A stretch of 64,000 bases of DNA, taken from Veillonella tobetsuensis (GTDB lineage Bacteria; Bacillota; Negativicutes; Veillonellales; Veillonellaceae). Shown here piece after piece: positions 17,100 through 26,540 of this stretch. The translations under genes were made by a program, and so were the position numbers. The notes beneath the pieces are model-generated. The model worked only from the letters and a program-made list of their open reading frames with translations, made no database searches and was not told where the DNA came from. Position 1 is the first letter of the stretch. Each line of letters begins with the position of its first letter. The stretch is from the NCBI RefSeq assembly GCF_001078375.1, contig NZ_BBXI01000014.1:163332-227331 (forward strand). Direction: 5' to 3'.

Positions 17100-18659
17100 T
17101 TATTTAGCGTAATCTACAACGCGTGTTTCACGAATGATAACAACCTTGATTTGACCAGGGTATTCTAATTCGGATTCAATGCGTTTTACGATATTCCGAA
17201 CAAGTAATGTAGACTCAGCTTCATCAATCTTATCCGGTTTTACTACAACGCGAATCTCACGGCCAGCTTGAATTGCAAAGCATTTTTCAACACCTTCGAA
17301 AGATTCGGCGATTTCTTCCAATTTAGATAATCGTTTTAAGTAATTTTCTAATGTTTCTCTACGCGCGCCTGGACGTGCTGCAGAGATAGCATCTGCAGCT
17401 GCTACGAGAACAGCTTCTACTGTTTGGAATTCTTCATCGCCATGATGAGCACCAATACAGTTGATTACAGCAGCGCTTTCACGATATTTACGAGCTACAT
17501 CGACACCAATTTCCACGTGGGAACCTTCAATTTCTCGATCCAGAGCCTTACCAATATCATGTATTAAGCCGCCCCGTTTAGCTAATGTAACATCACAGCC
17601 AAGTTCTGCTGCCATAAGACCTGCTAAATGGGATACTTCAATAGAGTGTTTTAACACATTTTGACCGTAACTAGTACGATACTTCAAACGACCTAAAATT
17701 TTAATAATTTCAGGATGTAAACCGTGAACATCAGCCTCAAAAGTAGCTTGTTCACCAGCCTCTTTAATTGTTTGGTCCACCTCTTTACGAGCCTTTGCCA
17801 CCATCTCTTCAATGCGAGCAGGATGGATACGACCATCAACAATTAGTTTTTCCAATGCGATTCGTGCTACTTCACGACGAATTGGATCAAAGCCAGATAA
17901 AATTACGGCCTCTGGTGTATCATCGATGATTAAATCGATACCAGTTAATGTTTCTAGAGCGCGAATATTACGGCCTTCACGACCAATAATACGACCCTTC
18001 ATTTCATCGTTTGGCAATGCTACTACAGAAACTGTTGTTTCTGCTACATGGTCAGCTGCACAGCGTTGAATTGCACCAGAAATAATTTCCTTTGCTTTCT
18101 TTTCCGCTTCATCTTTGGCTTGCTGTTCCATTTCTTTTACCATCATAGCCGTTTCATGACGGATTTCTTGTTCCACATTGGTTAACAAGATGTTCCTTGC
18201 CTCATCAAAGGTTAAGCCAGAAATACGTTCTAATTCTGCCATTTGCTTTTCATATAAAGCATCAACCTTTTCTTGGCTTTGAACTAAGTCAGCTTCTTTA
18301 CGATGTAAAGCTTCCTCTTTGTGCTCAATATTGTCTAATTTTTTGTCCAAAGATTCTTCTTTTTGAAGAATACGTCGTTCCATACGTTGTAATTCAGAAC
18401 GACGATCTTTATTTTCTCGTTCCACATCGGAACGGAGCTTATGAATTTCTTCTTTCGCTTCTAATAAAGCTTCTTTCTTTTTAGACTCAGCCATGCGCTC
18501 ACCATTTGCGATAATGCGCTCAGCCTCTTGCTCAGCTTGATTCAGTTTTCCTTCTGCGATATTTTTTCGTAAAAAATAACCTACACCTAGTCCAATCAGT
18601 ACCATTACCACTGCAATTAGACTATATTCTAAAATCAGACCCACCTCCTGTATCGTCAC
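17100..18659 (-). CDS. rny: ribonuclease Y
   Basis: Membrane-anchored endoribonuclease that starts mRNA decay. An N-terminal transmembrane helix (about 9-31) precedes a long charged coiled coil (about 35-190), a KH domain ([15 protein letters not shown]) and an HD domain with HDIGKA as metal site. Total about 512-519 residues. The start is unclear: the first in-frame GTG (18659) lacks a well-spaced ribosome site. A perfect AGGAGG at codons 4-6 points to an initiator a few codons later, where only CTG (18638) or ATT (18635) are well placed. The gene has its own strong promoter. Confidence 0.95.
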   Translation of the reverse strand: MTIQEVGLILEYSLIAVVMVLIGLGVGYFLRKNIAEGKLNQAEQEAERIIANGERMAESKKKEALLEAKEEIHKLRSDVERENKDRRSELQRMERRILQKEESLDKKLDNIEHKEEALHRKEADLVQSQEKVDALYEKQMAELERISGLTFDEARNILLTNVEQEIRHETAMMVKEMEQQAKDEAEKKAKEIISGAIQRCAADHVAETTVSVVALPNDEMKGRIIGREGRNIRALETLTGIDLIIDDTPEAVILSGFDPIRREVARIALEKLIVDGRIHPARIEEMVAKARKEVDQTIKEAGEQATFEADVHGLHPEIIKILGRLKYRTSYGQNVLKHSIEVSHLAGLMAAELGCDVTLAKRGGLIHDIGKALDREIEGSHVEIGVDVARKYRESAAVINCIGAHHGDEEFQTVEAVLVAAADAISAARPGARRETLENYLKRLSKLEEIAESFEGVEKCFAIQAGREIRVVVKPDKIDEAESTLLVRNIVKRIESELEYPGQIKVVIIRETRVVDYAK

Positions 18660-18748
18660 ACACGGGCATTTGCCCCTTGATTCCAGATTTTCAAAATACC
18701 AAATTACATAACCTTATAACTAAATTGTATATTTACAAGGCTATTTTA

Positions 18749-18777
18749 ATTTTAGACTTGAATGCCCATTCTGTCAA
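18749..18777 (-). promoter_or_regulatory. rny promoter overlapping the recX stop codon
   Basis: TTGACA, 17-base spacer, TAAAAT on the minus strand. The -35 hexamer contains the recX TGA stop. The expected transcript starts near 18742, leaving a leader of about 85-105 nt with a small GGGC-AAAT-GCCC hairpin just before the GTG. Confidence 0.82.
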
Positions 18778-19226
18778 GGTTGACAGGCCTCTGAAACCTT
18801 TGTAATGGTGCTCATAGAGAAGCCTCTATTGCGAAGAAAATTCATTACTTTTATGCGTGATGTATCACTGATATGTTCACCGTATTTTTTATCTACTACG
18901 CGATACGCGGCCGCTAACTCATCATAGCTTTCAATATCACGAGGAACCTCAAGACCACGCAATTTCATTTTTTGTCTAATAAGAAAGGCACCATATTTCT
19001 GTTCTCTCATTAAGTACGATACAACTTGTTTTGCTAATCGTTCATCGTTTATATAATCGTAGTAAATCAGCCGTTCTTCCACGTAATCAATCAATTCTGA
19101 TGCAATTTGTTTACGTTTCATTTTTTGGCGTAATTCATAAGAGCTCAAAAACCGTTGTCCTAAAAATCGATATGCTTGATCTAAGGCCGCCTGTTTCTCT
19201 TCTTCTGTAAACATATTATCTGTCAT
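18774..19226 (-). CDS. recX: RecX family regulator of RecA
   Basis: RecX proteins bind RecA filaments and block their extension. It has 150 residues with the three-helix repeats typical of the family: LDQAYRFLGQRFLSSYELRQ, then ERLIYYDYINDERLAKQVVSYL, and a closing FLRNRGFSMSTITKV. It lies 58 bases behind recA, with the recA terminator between them. Expression is therefore probably by readthrough, keeping RecX lower than RecA. Confidence 0.9.
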   Translation of the reverse strand: MTDNMFTEEEKQAALDQAYRFLGQRFLSSYELRQKMKRKQIASELIDYVEERLIYYDYINDERLAKQVVSYLMREQKYGAFLIRQKMKLRGLEVPRDIESYDELAAAYRVVDKKYGEHISDTSRIKVMNFLRNRGFSMSTITKVSEACQP

Positions 19227-19238
19227 AATAACCTCAGT

Positions 19239-19265
19239 AAAAAAGGGCTACCTAGTAGCCCTTTC
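19239..19265 (-). terminator. terminator between recA and recX
   Basis: Minus-strand hairpin AAAGGGCTAC-TAG-GTAGCCCTTTTTT. The T tract runs into the recX ribosome-binding region, so recX probably relies on partial readthrough. Confidence 0.88.
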
Positions 19266-19284
19266 AGTATATATGATGTAACAA

Positions 19285-20328
19285 TTAATCTTCTTCAGGA
19301 GTAATATCTTCCCCTACAACATCAAATGTTTCTGGTTCAGCTGCTAATGTATCGCGAATGATACGATCGATTTCTTCTGCTACTTGAGGGTTATCAAAGA
19401 GATATTGTTTAGCCGCCTCTTTACCTTGGCCCATGCGTTCACCATTATAAGAATACCATGCACCGGATTTTTTGATAATTTCCATATTAGTACCGATATC
19501 GATTAAAGTACCTTCTTTGGAAATGCCTTGGCCATACATCAAGTCAAATTCAGCGGTTTTGAATGGAGGTGCCACCTTATTCTTAACAACCTTAACCTTT
19601 GTACGAGCCCCTACGTTCTCATTATTAGCCTTAATCAATTCGCCCTTACGTACATCGAGACGTACAGAAGAATAGAATTTTAGAGCGCGACCACCCGTAG
19701 TTGTTTCTGGGTTACCAAACATTACGCCTACTTTTTCACGCAATTGGTTGATAAAGATAACAACGGTTTTAGTTTTATTAATAGTACCTGTTAGTTTACG
19801 CAATGCTTTACTCATCAAACGAGCGTGAAGGCCTACGTGAGCATCGCCCATTTCCCCTTCGATTTCCGCTTTCGGTACCAATGCAGCAACTGAGTCAACT
19901 ACTACGATATCTACAGCACCGCTACGAACAAGAGCCTCTGTAATTTCAAGAGCTTGTTCGCCATTATCTGGTTGAGAAATCAATAGATTATTGATGTCTA
20001 CACCAAGATTGCGTGCATAGATTGGGTCCATAGCATGTTCCGCATCAATAAATGCAGCAACACCACCTTGTTTTTGTGCTTCTGCTACGGCATGAAGAGC
20101 CACTGTTGTTTTACCAGATGATTCAGGACCATAAATTTCAATCACACGGCCACGCGGAAAACCACCTACACCTACAGCAAGGTCAATAGCAAGAGAACCA
20201 GAGGAAATAACCTCTACATTCATGCGATCTGCCGCTTCACCTAGGCGCATAATAGCACCTTTACCGAAATCCTTTTCTATTTGTTTTAATGCGTTATCTA
20301 ACGCCGCTTGTCTACCATCAAGAGCCAT
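19285..20328 (-). CDS. recA: recombinase RecA
   Basis: ATP-dependent strand-exchange protein and co-protease of the SOS response. It has 347 residues, the normal length. Walker A is GPESSGKT (67-74), Walker [12 protein letters not shown], and the signature [14 protein letters not shown] is present. The ATG overlaps the cinA stop by one base (TAATG), so recA is coupled to cinA. The acidic tail ends EDITPEED. Confidence 0.98.
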   Translation of the reverse strand: MALDGRQAALDNALKQIEKDFGKGAIMRLGEAADRMNVEVISSGSLAIDLAVGVGGFPRGRVIEIYGPESSGKTTVALHAVAEAQKQGGVAAFIDAEHAMDPIYARNLGVDINNLLISQPDNGEQALEITEALVRSGAVDIVVVDSVAALVPKAEIEGEMGDAHVGLHARLMSKALRKLTGTINKTKTVVIFINQLREKVGVMFGNPETTTGGRALKFYSSVRLDVRKGELIKANNENVGARTKVKVVKNKVAPPFKTAEFDLMYGQGISKEGTLIDIGTNMEIIKKSGAWYSYNGERMGQGKEAAKQYLFDNPQVAEEIDRIIRDTLAAEPETFDVVGEDITPEED

Positions 20329-21578
20329 TATTTATCCCCTTTTTCTTGAATATATAAGTTCACATAATATAATGCTAATTCAGCCGCACTAAGGCGGATA
20401 TCTTCACGATTACCAATTAAATTTACTTTGTGTGCCACTGTTCCTTGTGGACCAGTTACACCAATCCACACAAGGCCTACTGGTTTATCGGCTGTGCCAC
20501 CACCAGGACCCGCTATGCCCGTTGTGGACACTGCATATGTAGTATTACATACGCGCTTTGCTCCTTCTGCCATCGCTTTCGCCACTGATTCACTAACAGC
20601 ACCATATGTGTCGAGTAATTTTTGTGGCACACCTAGCACTCGATGCTTTACATCATTGCTATAGGATATAATGCCTCCCATATAGTAATCACTACTACCG
20701 CTTACATTGGTTAATAATTTACCAACAAGTCCCGATGTACAAGATTCAGCCGTAGCAATTGTGGCAGATCCATCTTTTAAGGTATTACCTAAGGTTTCCT
20801 CCATAGAAATATCTAGTTCTCGGCCAATATGCGAACCTAAACGCCGATAAATTATATGGGCCCATGGATCCAATAGATCATGTGCTGCTTTTAAAGATTC
20901 AGCCTTAGCAGTAATGCGCAATTCGATGTAACCTTTTTTAATTAACAGAGCTATGGTCGGATTGGATTGTTGTTTAATCAAATCCATAACACGCTCTTCT
21001 AAATCGATTTCTCGAATATCATAAACCGCATATCGATAAGAGGTTACAACCCCTTGAGAGCCAAAGCGCTTAGAAAGATAAGGGACAACGCTCTGTTCAA
21101 ACATGCCTTTCATTTCACCAGGAGGTCCTGGTAACAAAATGTAGGTTACATCCCCATCTACAGTTACTACACCAGGTGCGACACCGACAGGATTTTCTAG
21201 GACACTAGACCCTTCTGGCAACATAGCCTCTCTGCGACTCGCATCAGGCATTTCACGACCAACACGCTTAAAGAATTGTCTCACCTCAGCCATGGCATCT
21301 TCATTATATACTACATTGCGATCCAATGAAGAAGCTAATACTTGTCGTGTTATATCACCTTGAGTTGGTCCCAATCCACCGGTACTAATGACAATATCAG
21401 CACGTTGACCAGCTTTTCTAAAGACCTCTGCCATGCGTCCAGGATTATCGCCTACTACGGACTGATAGGCAACGGAATAACCTAATTTATTAAGCTCCTG
21501 TGCTAACCAGGAGACATTTGTATTCACCGTATCCCCTAGTAATAATTCAGAGCCTGTAGAAATTAATTCTACAATCAT
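20328..21578 (-). CDS. cinA: CinA: competence/damage-inducible protein, nicotinamide-nucleotide amidase
   Basis: Two-domain protein of 416 residues. The N-terminal MoCF/COG1058 domain ([27 protein letters not shown]) belongs to ADP-ribose pyrophosphatase-type CinA. The C-terminal domain (about 255-410; [30 protein letters not shown]) is the NMN amidase that recycles pyridine nucleotides. Placement directly before recA is common in Firmicutes. GGGAGG precedes the ATG. Confidence 0.95.
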   Translation of the reverse strand: MIVELISTGSELLLGDTVNTNVSWLAQELNKLGYSVAYQSVVGDNPGRMAEVFRKAGQRADIVISTGGLGPTQGDITRQVLASSLDRNVVYNEDAMAEVRQFFKRVGREMPDASRREAMLPEGSSVLENPVGVAPGVVTVDGDVTYILLPGPPGEMKGMFEQSVVPYLSKRFGSQGVVTSYRYAVYDIREIDLEERVMDLIKQQSNPTIALLIKKGYIELRITAKAESLKAAHDLLDPWAHIIYRRLGSHIGRELDISMEETLGNTLKDGSATIATAESCTSGLVGKLLTNVSGSSDYYMGGIISYSNDVKHRVLGVPQKLLDTYGAVSESVAKAMAEGAKRVCNTTYAVSTTGIAGPGGGTADKPVGLVWIGVTGPQGTVAHKVNLIGNREDIRLSAAELALYYVNLYIQEKGDK

Positions 21579-21638
21579 CGTAAATACCTCCCATCACTTC
21601 ATATGTGTTAGTAGTGGTATTACCTAATACACTGCTTA

Positions 21639-22985
21639 TTATTCTACGATAGTAGCTACTACATCATAAGCAAAACCTTGTTCTACTTGAACTTTCAAGA
21701 TATCCCCAGGTTTAACTTTGTCGCCACAATCCTCAATATACATATTGCCATCTACATCAGGAGCTTGCGATTTTAAACGACCTTTAGCAATAAGCGTATC
21801 ATTATCGCCTTCTTCTAATTCTTCAACCATTGCATAATCAATAGTTCCTTCTAAATCGCGGTTATTTTCCTCTGAAATGGCAGCTTGTATGGACATCAAT
21901 GTGTGATAACGATCTTCTTTAACCTCTTCTGGCACTTGGTCTTCACGGGCGCCAGCAATAGTGCCCTCCTCTTGAGAGTACGTAAATACGCCCATATTAT
22001 CAAACTTGATATCTTTCACGAATTCGCAAAGTTCCTCAAATTGTTCATCGGTTTCCCCAGGGAAACCTACGATGATAGACGTACGAAGTGTTACATGAGT
22101 CGAAGCATTACGGATTTTTTTCAATAATCGTTCAATGTCCTCGCGAGAATCACGACGATTCATTTGTTTCAGAATATCATTGTTAACATGTTGTAATGGA
22201 ATATCCACATATTTACAAAGCTTAGGTTCGTTAACGATGATATCCAATAATTCGTCACTAAAGAATGTAGGATATAAATAGAGCATGCGAATCCATTCAA
22301 TACCTTCTACCTTAGTTAATTCTTTTAATAATTTTGTGAGCAATGGTTTACCATTATTCAAATCAATACCGTAGCTAGTCGTATCTTGCGCAATGAGAAC
22401 GATTTCCTTAACGCCGGCATCAGCCAATCGTTCAACTTCAGCCTTAATAGATTCAATGGTACGACTTCTAAAAGCACCACGAACCTTAGGAATGATACAG
22501 AATGTACAACCATTATTACAGCCTTCAGCAATTTTTACATACGCACTGTAGCGAGGTGTTGTTTGAATACGCGGCATCCGTTCATCATAGATATTAGTGA
22601 TATTTTCCATAATGCAACTACGGTTACCATGCTCAATAGCATCAACGGCAACCATAACTTGGTCCCACGCACCCGTACCGATAAGTGCATCAATTTCAGG
22701 AATTTCCTTAAATAATTCATCTTGATATTGTTGACTTAAACAGCCCGCTACAATCAAGCCCTTACAACGGCCCTGTTCTTTATATTGAGCAGCCTCTAGA
22801 ATCGTATTAATGGATTCCTCCTTCGCTTTCTCTATAAAAGTACAAGTATTGATGATAATCAAGTCAGCCTCATTTAAATCATCGGTAATAGCATAGCCAT
22901 TATCCTTTAATAATCCCAGCATGACCTCTGTATCTACTAAATTTTTAGCGCAACCTAGGCTAATGTATCCCAATAATTTGGTCAT
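21639..22985 (-). CDS. rimO: ribosomal protein S12 methylthiotransferase
   Basis: Radical-SAM enzyme that adds a methylthio group to the conserved aspartate of ribosomal protein S12. It has 448 residues. The UPF0004 domain has Cys12, Cys48 and Cys82 for the auxiliary cluster. The radical-SAM triad is Cys156, Cys160, Cys163 (CNNGCTFC). A C-terminal TRAM domain follows (about 375-440). SLGCAKNLVD at the N terminus distinguishes RimO from MiaB. Confidence 0.95.
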   Translation of the reverse strand: MTKLLGYISLGCAKNLVDTEVMLGLLKDNGYAITDDLNEADLIIINTCTFIEKAKEESINTILEAAQYKEQGRCKGLIVAGCLSQQYQDELFKEIPEIDALIGTGAWDQVMVAVDAIEHGNRSCIMENITNIYDERMPRIQTTPRYSAYVKIAEGCNNGCTFCIIPKVRGAFRSRTIESIKAEVERLADAGVKEIVLIAQDTTSYGIDLNNGKPLLTKLLKELTKVEGIEWIRMLYLYPTFFSDELLDIIVNEPKLCKYVDIPLQHVNNDILKQMNRRDSREDIERLLKKIRNASTHVTLRTSIIVGFPGETDEQFEELCEFVKDIKFDNMGVFTYSQEEGTIAGAREDQVPEEVKEDRYHTLMSIQAAISEENNRDLEGTIDYAMVEELEEGDNDTLIAKGRLKSQAPDVDGNMYIEDCGDKVKPGDILKVQVEQGFAYDVVATIVE

Positions 22986-23033
22986 TCTAAATCCTTTCTC
23001 TATAGAATGTAACTATTTCAATTAGAGTCCTGT

Positions 23034-23114
23034 ATCAAACTCAATAGCTATTAATCTTACATCAAGCTCAATATCTATTAATCTTATCTGAAACTCAATA
23101 GCTATTGATCTTTT
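23034..23114. repeat. three tandem copies of a 27-bp repeat
   Basis: Copies at 23034-23060, 23061-23087 and 23088-23114 share CTCAATA-CTATT-ATCTT. The third copy includes the stop codon of the solute-binding protein gene; the others lie between that gene and rimO. It looks like repeated slippage duplication of a gene end. Confidence 0.85.
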
Positions 23115-24142
23115 CTAAAACGCACTTGACTTACCCAGTGATTTAGTAAAAGCTTTTTCCCCTCTACTGTATAGCCTCCATTAACAGGCCATAATACTAC
23201 AGATTTCCCTAGAGAATCTAATGGTTCTACTACCTCTGGATTCGCGAAAATATAAGTAAAATTATTTTCCATCATATACTTGGCTGTATCGTTAGATAAT
23301 AGCCAAGTAATGAATTCAATACTTTCATTTTTATGTTTAGAGTCCTTTTGTATAGCCGCACCAGTCAAATAAAATGATGTGCCATCACTAGGGTAAATCA
23401 TTTTTACCGGATATGAATGGCGGATATATTGTTGGGCATCAGATAGATTGCCAATACCAATATCAGATTCGCCAAGAGCGGTTAAACGTATCGGAGTAGA
23501 AAGAAATTTAGCATGTTGCATAACATGTGGTTTTAAAGCGAGCAAATATGCTAGTGCATCTGGTTCGCCTTTATATTCCACCATATTATACAAAAGATTG
23601 GCCGCATTTTGAGAAGCTACAAAATCTGTCATCACGATGCGCCATGTCCCTGGTTTCTGTAATGTATCCCAAGTCGTAATATGTTGGCCTAAACCATTAT
23701 AAAAGGTTCCATTTTGGACAAAGACAATAGGATCATACCAAAGACCAACCCAGTATCCATTGGAATCCTTTAATCGGTCTAAAACCTCATCAATACGTTC
23801 ATTAACAATAGGTACAAATTTATCCTGACTGGCGCCAATAACTAGATTATCTTCAGATGTAATGACCACATCGCCAGAGGTATCTGCCAACTTAGAGGAA
23901 ACACGTTGCTCCATTTGTTCCTCTGTAAGAGGCATAATAGTAACCTTTACATTCTTTTCCACTAAATATTTATCAGCAAGCAATGTAGTTAAATTGTTAG
24001 GTAAATCGGTATATACTGTGATTTCACCACGTACGGGGGCCTTCGCTTTTTCAAGTTGCTCTGCCCGATAAAAGTATATGCCATATCCTAACATCCCTAT
24101 GACAAACAGCATGAGTATGCTAAAAGCCATCCATCGTTTCAT
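23102..24142 (-). CDS. membrane-anchored extracellular solute-binding protein
   Basis: Periplasmic-binding-protein-like sequence of 346 residues. Residues about 5-26 are hydrophobic with no lipobox cysteine, so it is either cleaved or kept as a membrane anchor. The fold landmarks resemble class II binding proteins of the iron/polyamine type (EITVYTDLPNNLTTLLADKY, VGLWYDPIVFVQN, WRIVMTDF, FITWLLS). No permease or ATPase gene is adjacent, so the ligand is unknown. It overlaps the upstream YgiQ gene by 4 bases (ATGA), so the two are translated together. The last codons form part of a 27-bp tandem repeat. Confidence 0.75.
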   Translation of the reverse strand: MKRWMAFSILMLFVIGMLGYGIYFYRAEQLEKAKAPVRGEITVYTDLPNNLTTLLADKYLVEKNVKVTIMPLTEEQMEQRVSSKLADTSGDVVITSEDNLVIGASQDKFVPIVNERIDEVLDRLKDSNGYWVGLWYDPIVFVQNGTFYNGLGQHITTWDTLQKPGTWRIVMTDFVASQNAANLLYNMVEYKGEPDALAYLLALKPHVMQHAKFLSTPIRLTALGESDIGIGNLSDAQQYIRHSYPVKMIYPSDGTSFYLTGAAIQKDSKHKNESIEFITWLLSNDTAKYMMENNFTYIFANPEVVEPLDSLGKSVVLWPVNGGYTVEGKKLLLNHWVSQVRFRKDQ

Positions 24143-26040
24143 CGCGTAAATCTCCTTTTACGTCCACCCTTGGATTCGCTTATATGAGACTGATTAAATC
24201 CTCTTGAGTGTCCCATTTTTTTATGACCAATACTTTGTGATTTCCCCTGTCCAATAGGTCTAGGTGGAATTAAACATTCAGGCCCAAATCCAATTAAATC
24301 ACGTCGTCCAGCCTCAATAAGAGCTTCCTTTACAAGATCATAGTTTTCAATATTTTTATATTGCATCAATGCCCGTTGCTTAGCCTTATCGCGCCCTTTT
24401 TTTGCTACATATACTGGTTTACCATCTAATGGATTAATGCCCGTATAGTACATACAAGTAGAAAGGCTTCCCGGTGTAGGAATAAAATCTTGCACCTGCT
24501 CAGGGTACATATGTTGATCTCGTAAAAATTCAGCCAATTCAATGGCATCCTCTAAGGTACATCCTGGATGAGAGCTCATGAAATAAGGCACAAGATATTG
24601 CTTTTTACCCAATTCACGATTTGCTTCTTCAAACCACTTTTTAAAAAGTAAGAACTCTTCTTTTCCAGCCTTGCCCATCATGGTTGTAACACGTTTAGAA
24701 ACATGTTCAGGGGCCACCTTTAACTGCCCACTCACATGATGTTCACAAAGTTCCTTAACAAAGGCTTTATTATTATCAGCTAGCACATAATCATATCGCA
24801 GACCAGATCTTACAAATACCTTTTTTACGCCCTTTAATTTTCGTAATTTACGTAATAAAGATACATAATCATCATGATTTGTATTTAAGTTTTCACAAGG
24901 TATAGGTGCTGCACAAGTACGGCCTTTACACGCACCATAAGCAGCTTGTTTATCACAAGCTAAGTGTCTAAAATTTGCCGTTGGCCCACCCACATCGTGG
25001 ATATAACCTTTAAACCCATCCATATTAATCATCAATTTTGCTTCATCAATTAATGATTCATGGCTACGATTTTGGATGATACGGCCTTGGTGATTCGTAA
25101 TGGCACAGAAAGAGCAACTACCAAAACATCCCCTCTGACTAACGAGGCTAAATTGAACCTCGCTCAATGCAGGGACACCACCCTTATCATCATAGGAGGG
25201 ATGCCATTTACGAGTATACGGCAAATCGTAGGCACCATCCATTTGTTCTTGTGTTAATGGTAATGCTGGGGTATTTTGCACCACATAGCGATCACCATGT
25301 TTTTGAGCAATTGCCTTTCCATAAAATGGATCTTGCTCATCATATTGAATGCGAAATGCCTCAGCAAACGCTTTTTTATCAGACTTGATATCTTCAAAGG
25401 ACGGACACTCAATACAATAAGATGGTATTTCTTTTGCCATATAGCAAATACCGCGAATATTTGGCAAAGACTCATCAAATCTATTTTTATCAAGGGCCTC
25501 CGCTAACTCAATAATTTGTAATTCACCCATCCCATAGACGAGTGCATCAGCCTTAGAGTCAACCAGAATGGATCTACGCACTGTATCAGACCAATAATCA
25601 TAATGTCCAAATCGGCGTAAGGATGCTTCAATGCCCCCAATAATAAGAGGTACATCACGATAGGCCTCTTTCATTCGATTCGAGTAAACCAATGTGGCTC
25701 TATCAGGACGATGTCCCGCCTCACCACCTGGCGAATAATCATCTTCACGACGAATTTTTTTAGCCGCCGTAAATTTATTGAGCATAGAATCTAAATTTCC
25801 AGCGGTTACAAGGGATGCCAGTCGAGGCTTGCCCAATCGTTTAAATGCATTCACATCATTCCAATCAGGTTGAGCAATAATGCCTACACGATACCCCTTT
25901 GATTCTAGATAACGACCGATTACGGCAGGCGCAAAAGATGGATGATCTACATACGCATCGCCACTGATAAGCACAAAGTCAAGCTCTGCCCATCCGCGTG
26001 CTTCCATATCTGAGCGTTCTGTAACTAAAAATGTATCCAT
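24139..26040 (-). CDS. YgiQ family radical SAM protein
   Basis: Radical-SAM protein of 633 residues in the YgiQ family, whose substrate is not established. An N-terminal cobalamin-binding-like region (VLISGDAYVDHPSF) precedes the radical-SAM cluster CFGSCSFC near residue 315 and the family tail domain (FIPTPGSLSTCMYYTGINP). The C terminus is basic and low in complexity. Start ATG at 26040, with AAAGG about 8 bases upstream. It is coupled to the downstream solute-binding protein. Confidence 0.9.
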   Translation of the reverse strand: MDTFLVTERSDMEARGWAELDFVLISGDAYVDHPSFAPAVIGRYLESKGYRVGIIAQPDWNDVNAFKRLGKPRLASLVTAGNLDSMLNKFTAAKKIRREDDYSPGGEAGHRPDRATLVYSNRMKEAYRDVPLIIGGIEASLRRFGHYDYWSDTVRRSILVDSKADALVYGMGELQIIELAEALDKNRFDESLPNIRGICYMAKEIPSYCIECPSFEDIKSDKKAFAEAFRIQYDEQDPFYGKAIAQKHGDRYVVQNTPALPLTQEQMDGAYDLPYTRKWHPSYDDKGGVPALSEVQFSLVSQRGCFGSCSFCAITNHQGRIIQNRSHESLIDEAKLMINMDGFKGYIHDVGGPTANFRHLACDKQAAYGACKGRTCAAPIPCENLNTNHDDYVSLLRKLRKLKGVKKVFVRSGLRYDYVLADNNKAFVKELCEHHVSGQLKVAPEHVSKRVTTMMGKAGKEEFLLFKKWFEEANRELGKKQYLVPYFMSSHPGCTLEDAIELAEFLRDQHMYPEQVQDFIPTPGSLSTCMYYTGINPLDGKPVYVAKKGRDKAKQRALMQYKNIENYDLVKEALIEAGRRDLIGFGPECLIPPRPIGQGKSQSIGHKKMGHSRGFNQSHISESKGGRKRRFTR

Positions 26041-26074
26041 CAATGTAACCTTTCCTTAAACGTAATGATTTATC

Positions 26075-26527
26075 TTAGAATAAAAACAACCAAATCATAA
26101 ATATGACTATGAATACAGCAATAACAGCTAACATCACGCGTTCTTGTGCGATAGACCGTTGACGCTTTTTTTGTCGTGTCTCTAAAGACATGCGGCGTTT
26201 TGCCATCTGATGCTCTACGTATTCACTTTGTACAGAGTTGATAGTTCCCTGCTTTTTTTGACGCATAATAGGACGTATCGTAAAAGTATCTACTTCACCC
26301 ACTTGATTTTGATAAGCTTTTACTAAACGCTCTCCATCAAGTCCTAGATAATTTCCATAGTTACGAATAAAACCTTTGGCGTATACACGTCCTGGGATAA
26401 CTGCAAAATTTCCATCTTCGATGGCTTCTAAATAGGTTGTTTTAATATGAAGTACTTGTTCAATATCTTTAAATGTGAGATTTCTACGTACCCGTTCACG
26501 GCGTAGTTCTTCACCTAATTCAGCCAC
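26075..26527 (-). CDS. RodZ-like helix-turn-helix membrane protein (short form)
   Basis: Protein of 150 residues with an N-terminal Cro-type helix-turn-helix (about 4-68; LRRERVRRNLTFKDIEQVLH). A basic linker (about 90-125) leads to one transmembrane helix at the C terminus (131-149). This is the layout of RodZ, which links MreB to the membrane, but the periplasmic domain is missing. GTG start with AAGGG upstream. It lies 13 bases after ftsK. An HTH_25 regulator-like role is an alternative. Confidence 0.8.
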   Translation of the reverse strand: MAELGEELRRERVRRNLTFKDIEQVLHIKTTYLEAIEDGNFAVIPGRVYAKGFIRNYGNYLGLDGERLVKAYQNQVGEVDTFTIRPIMRQKKQGTINSVQSEYVEHQMAKRRMSLETRQKKRQRSIAQERVMLAVIAVFIVIFMIWLFLF

Positions 26528-26540
26528 AGTATATCCCTTT

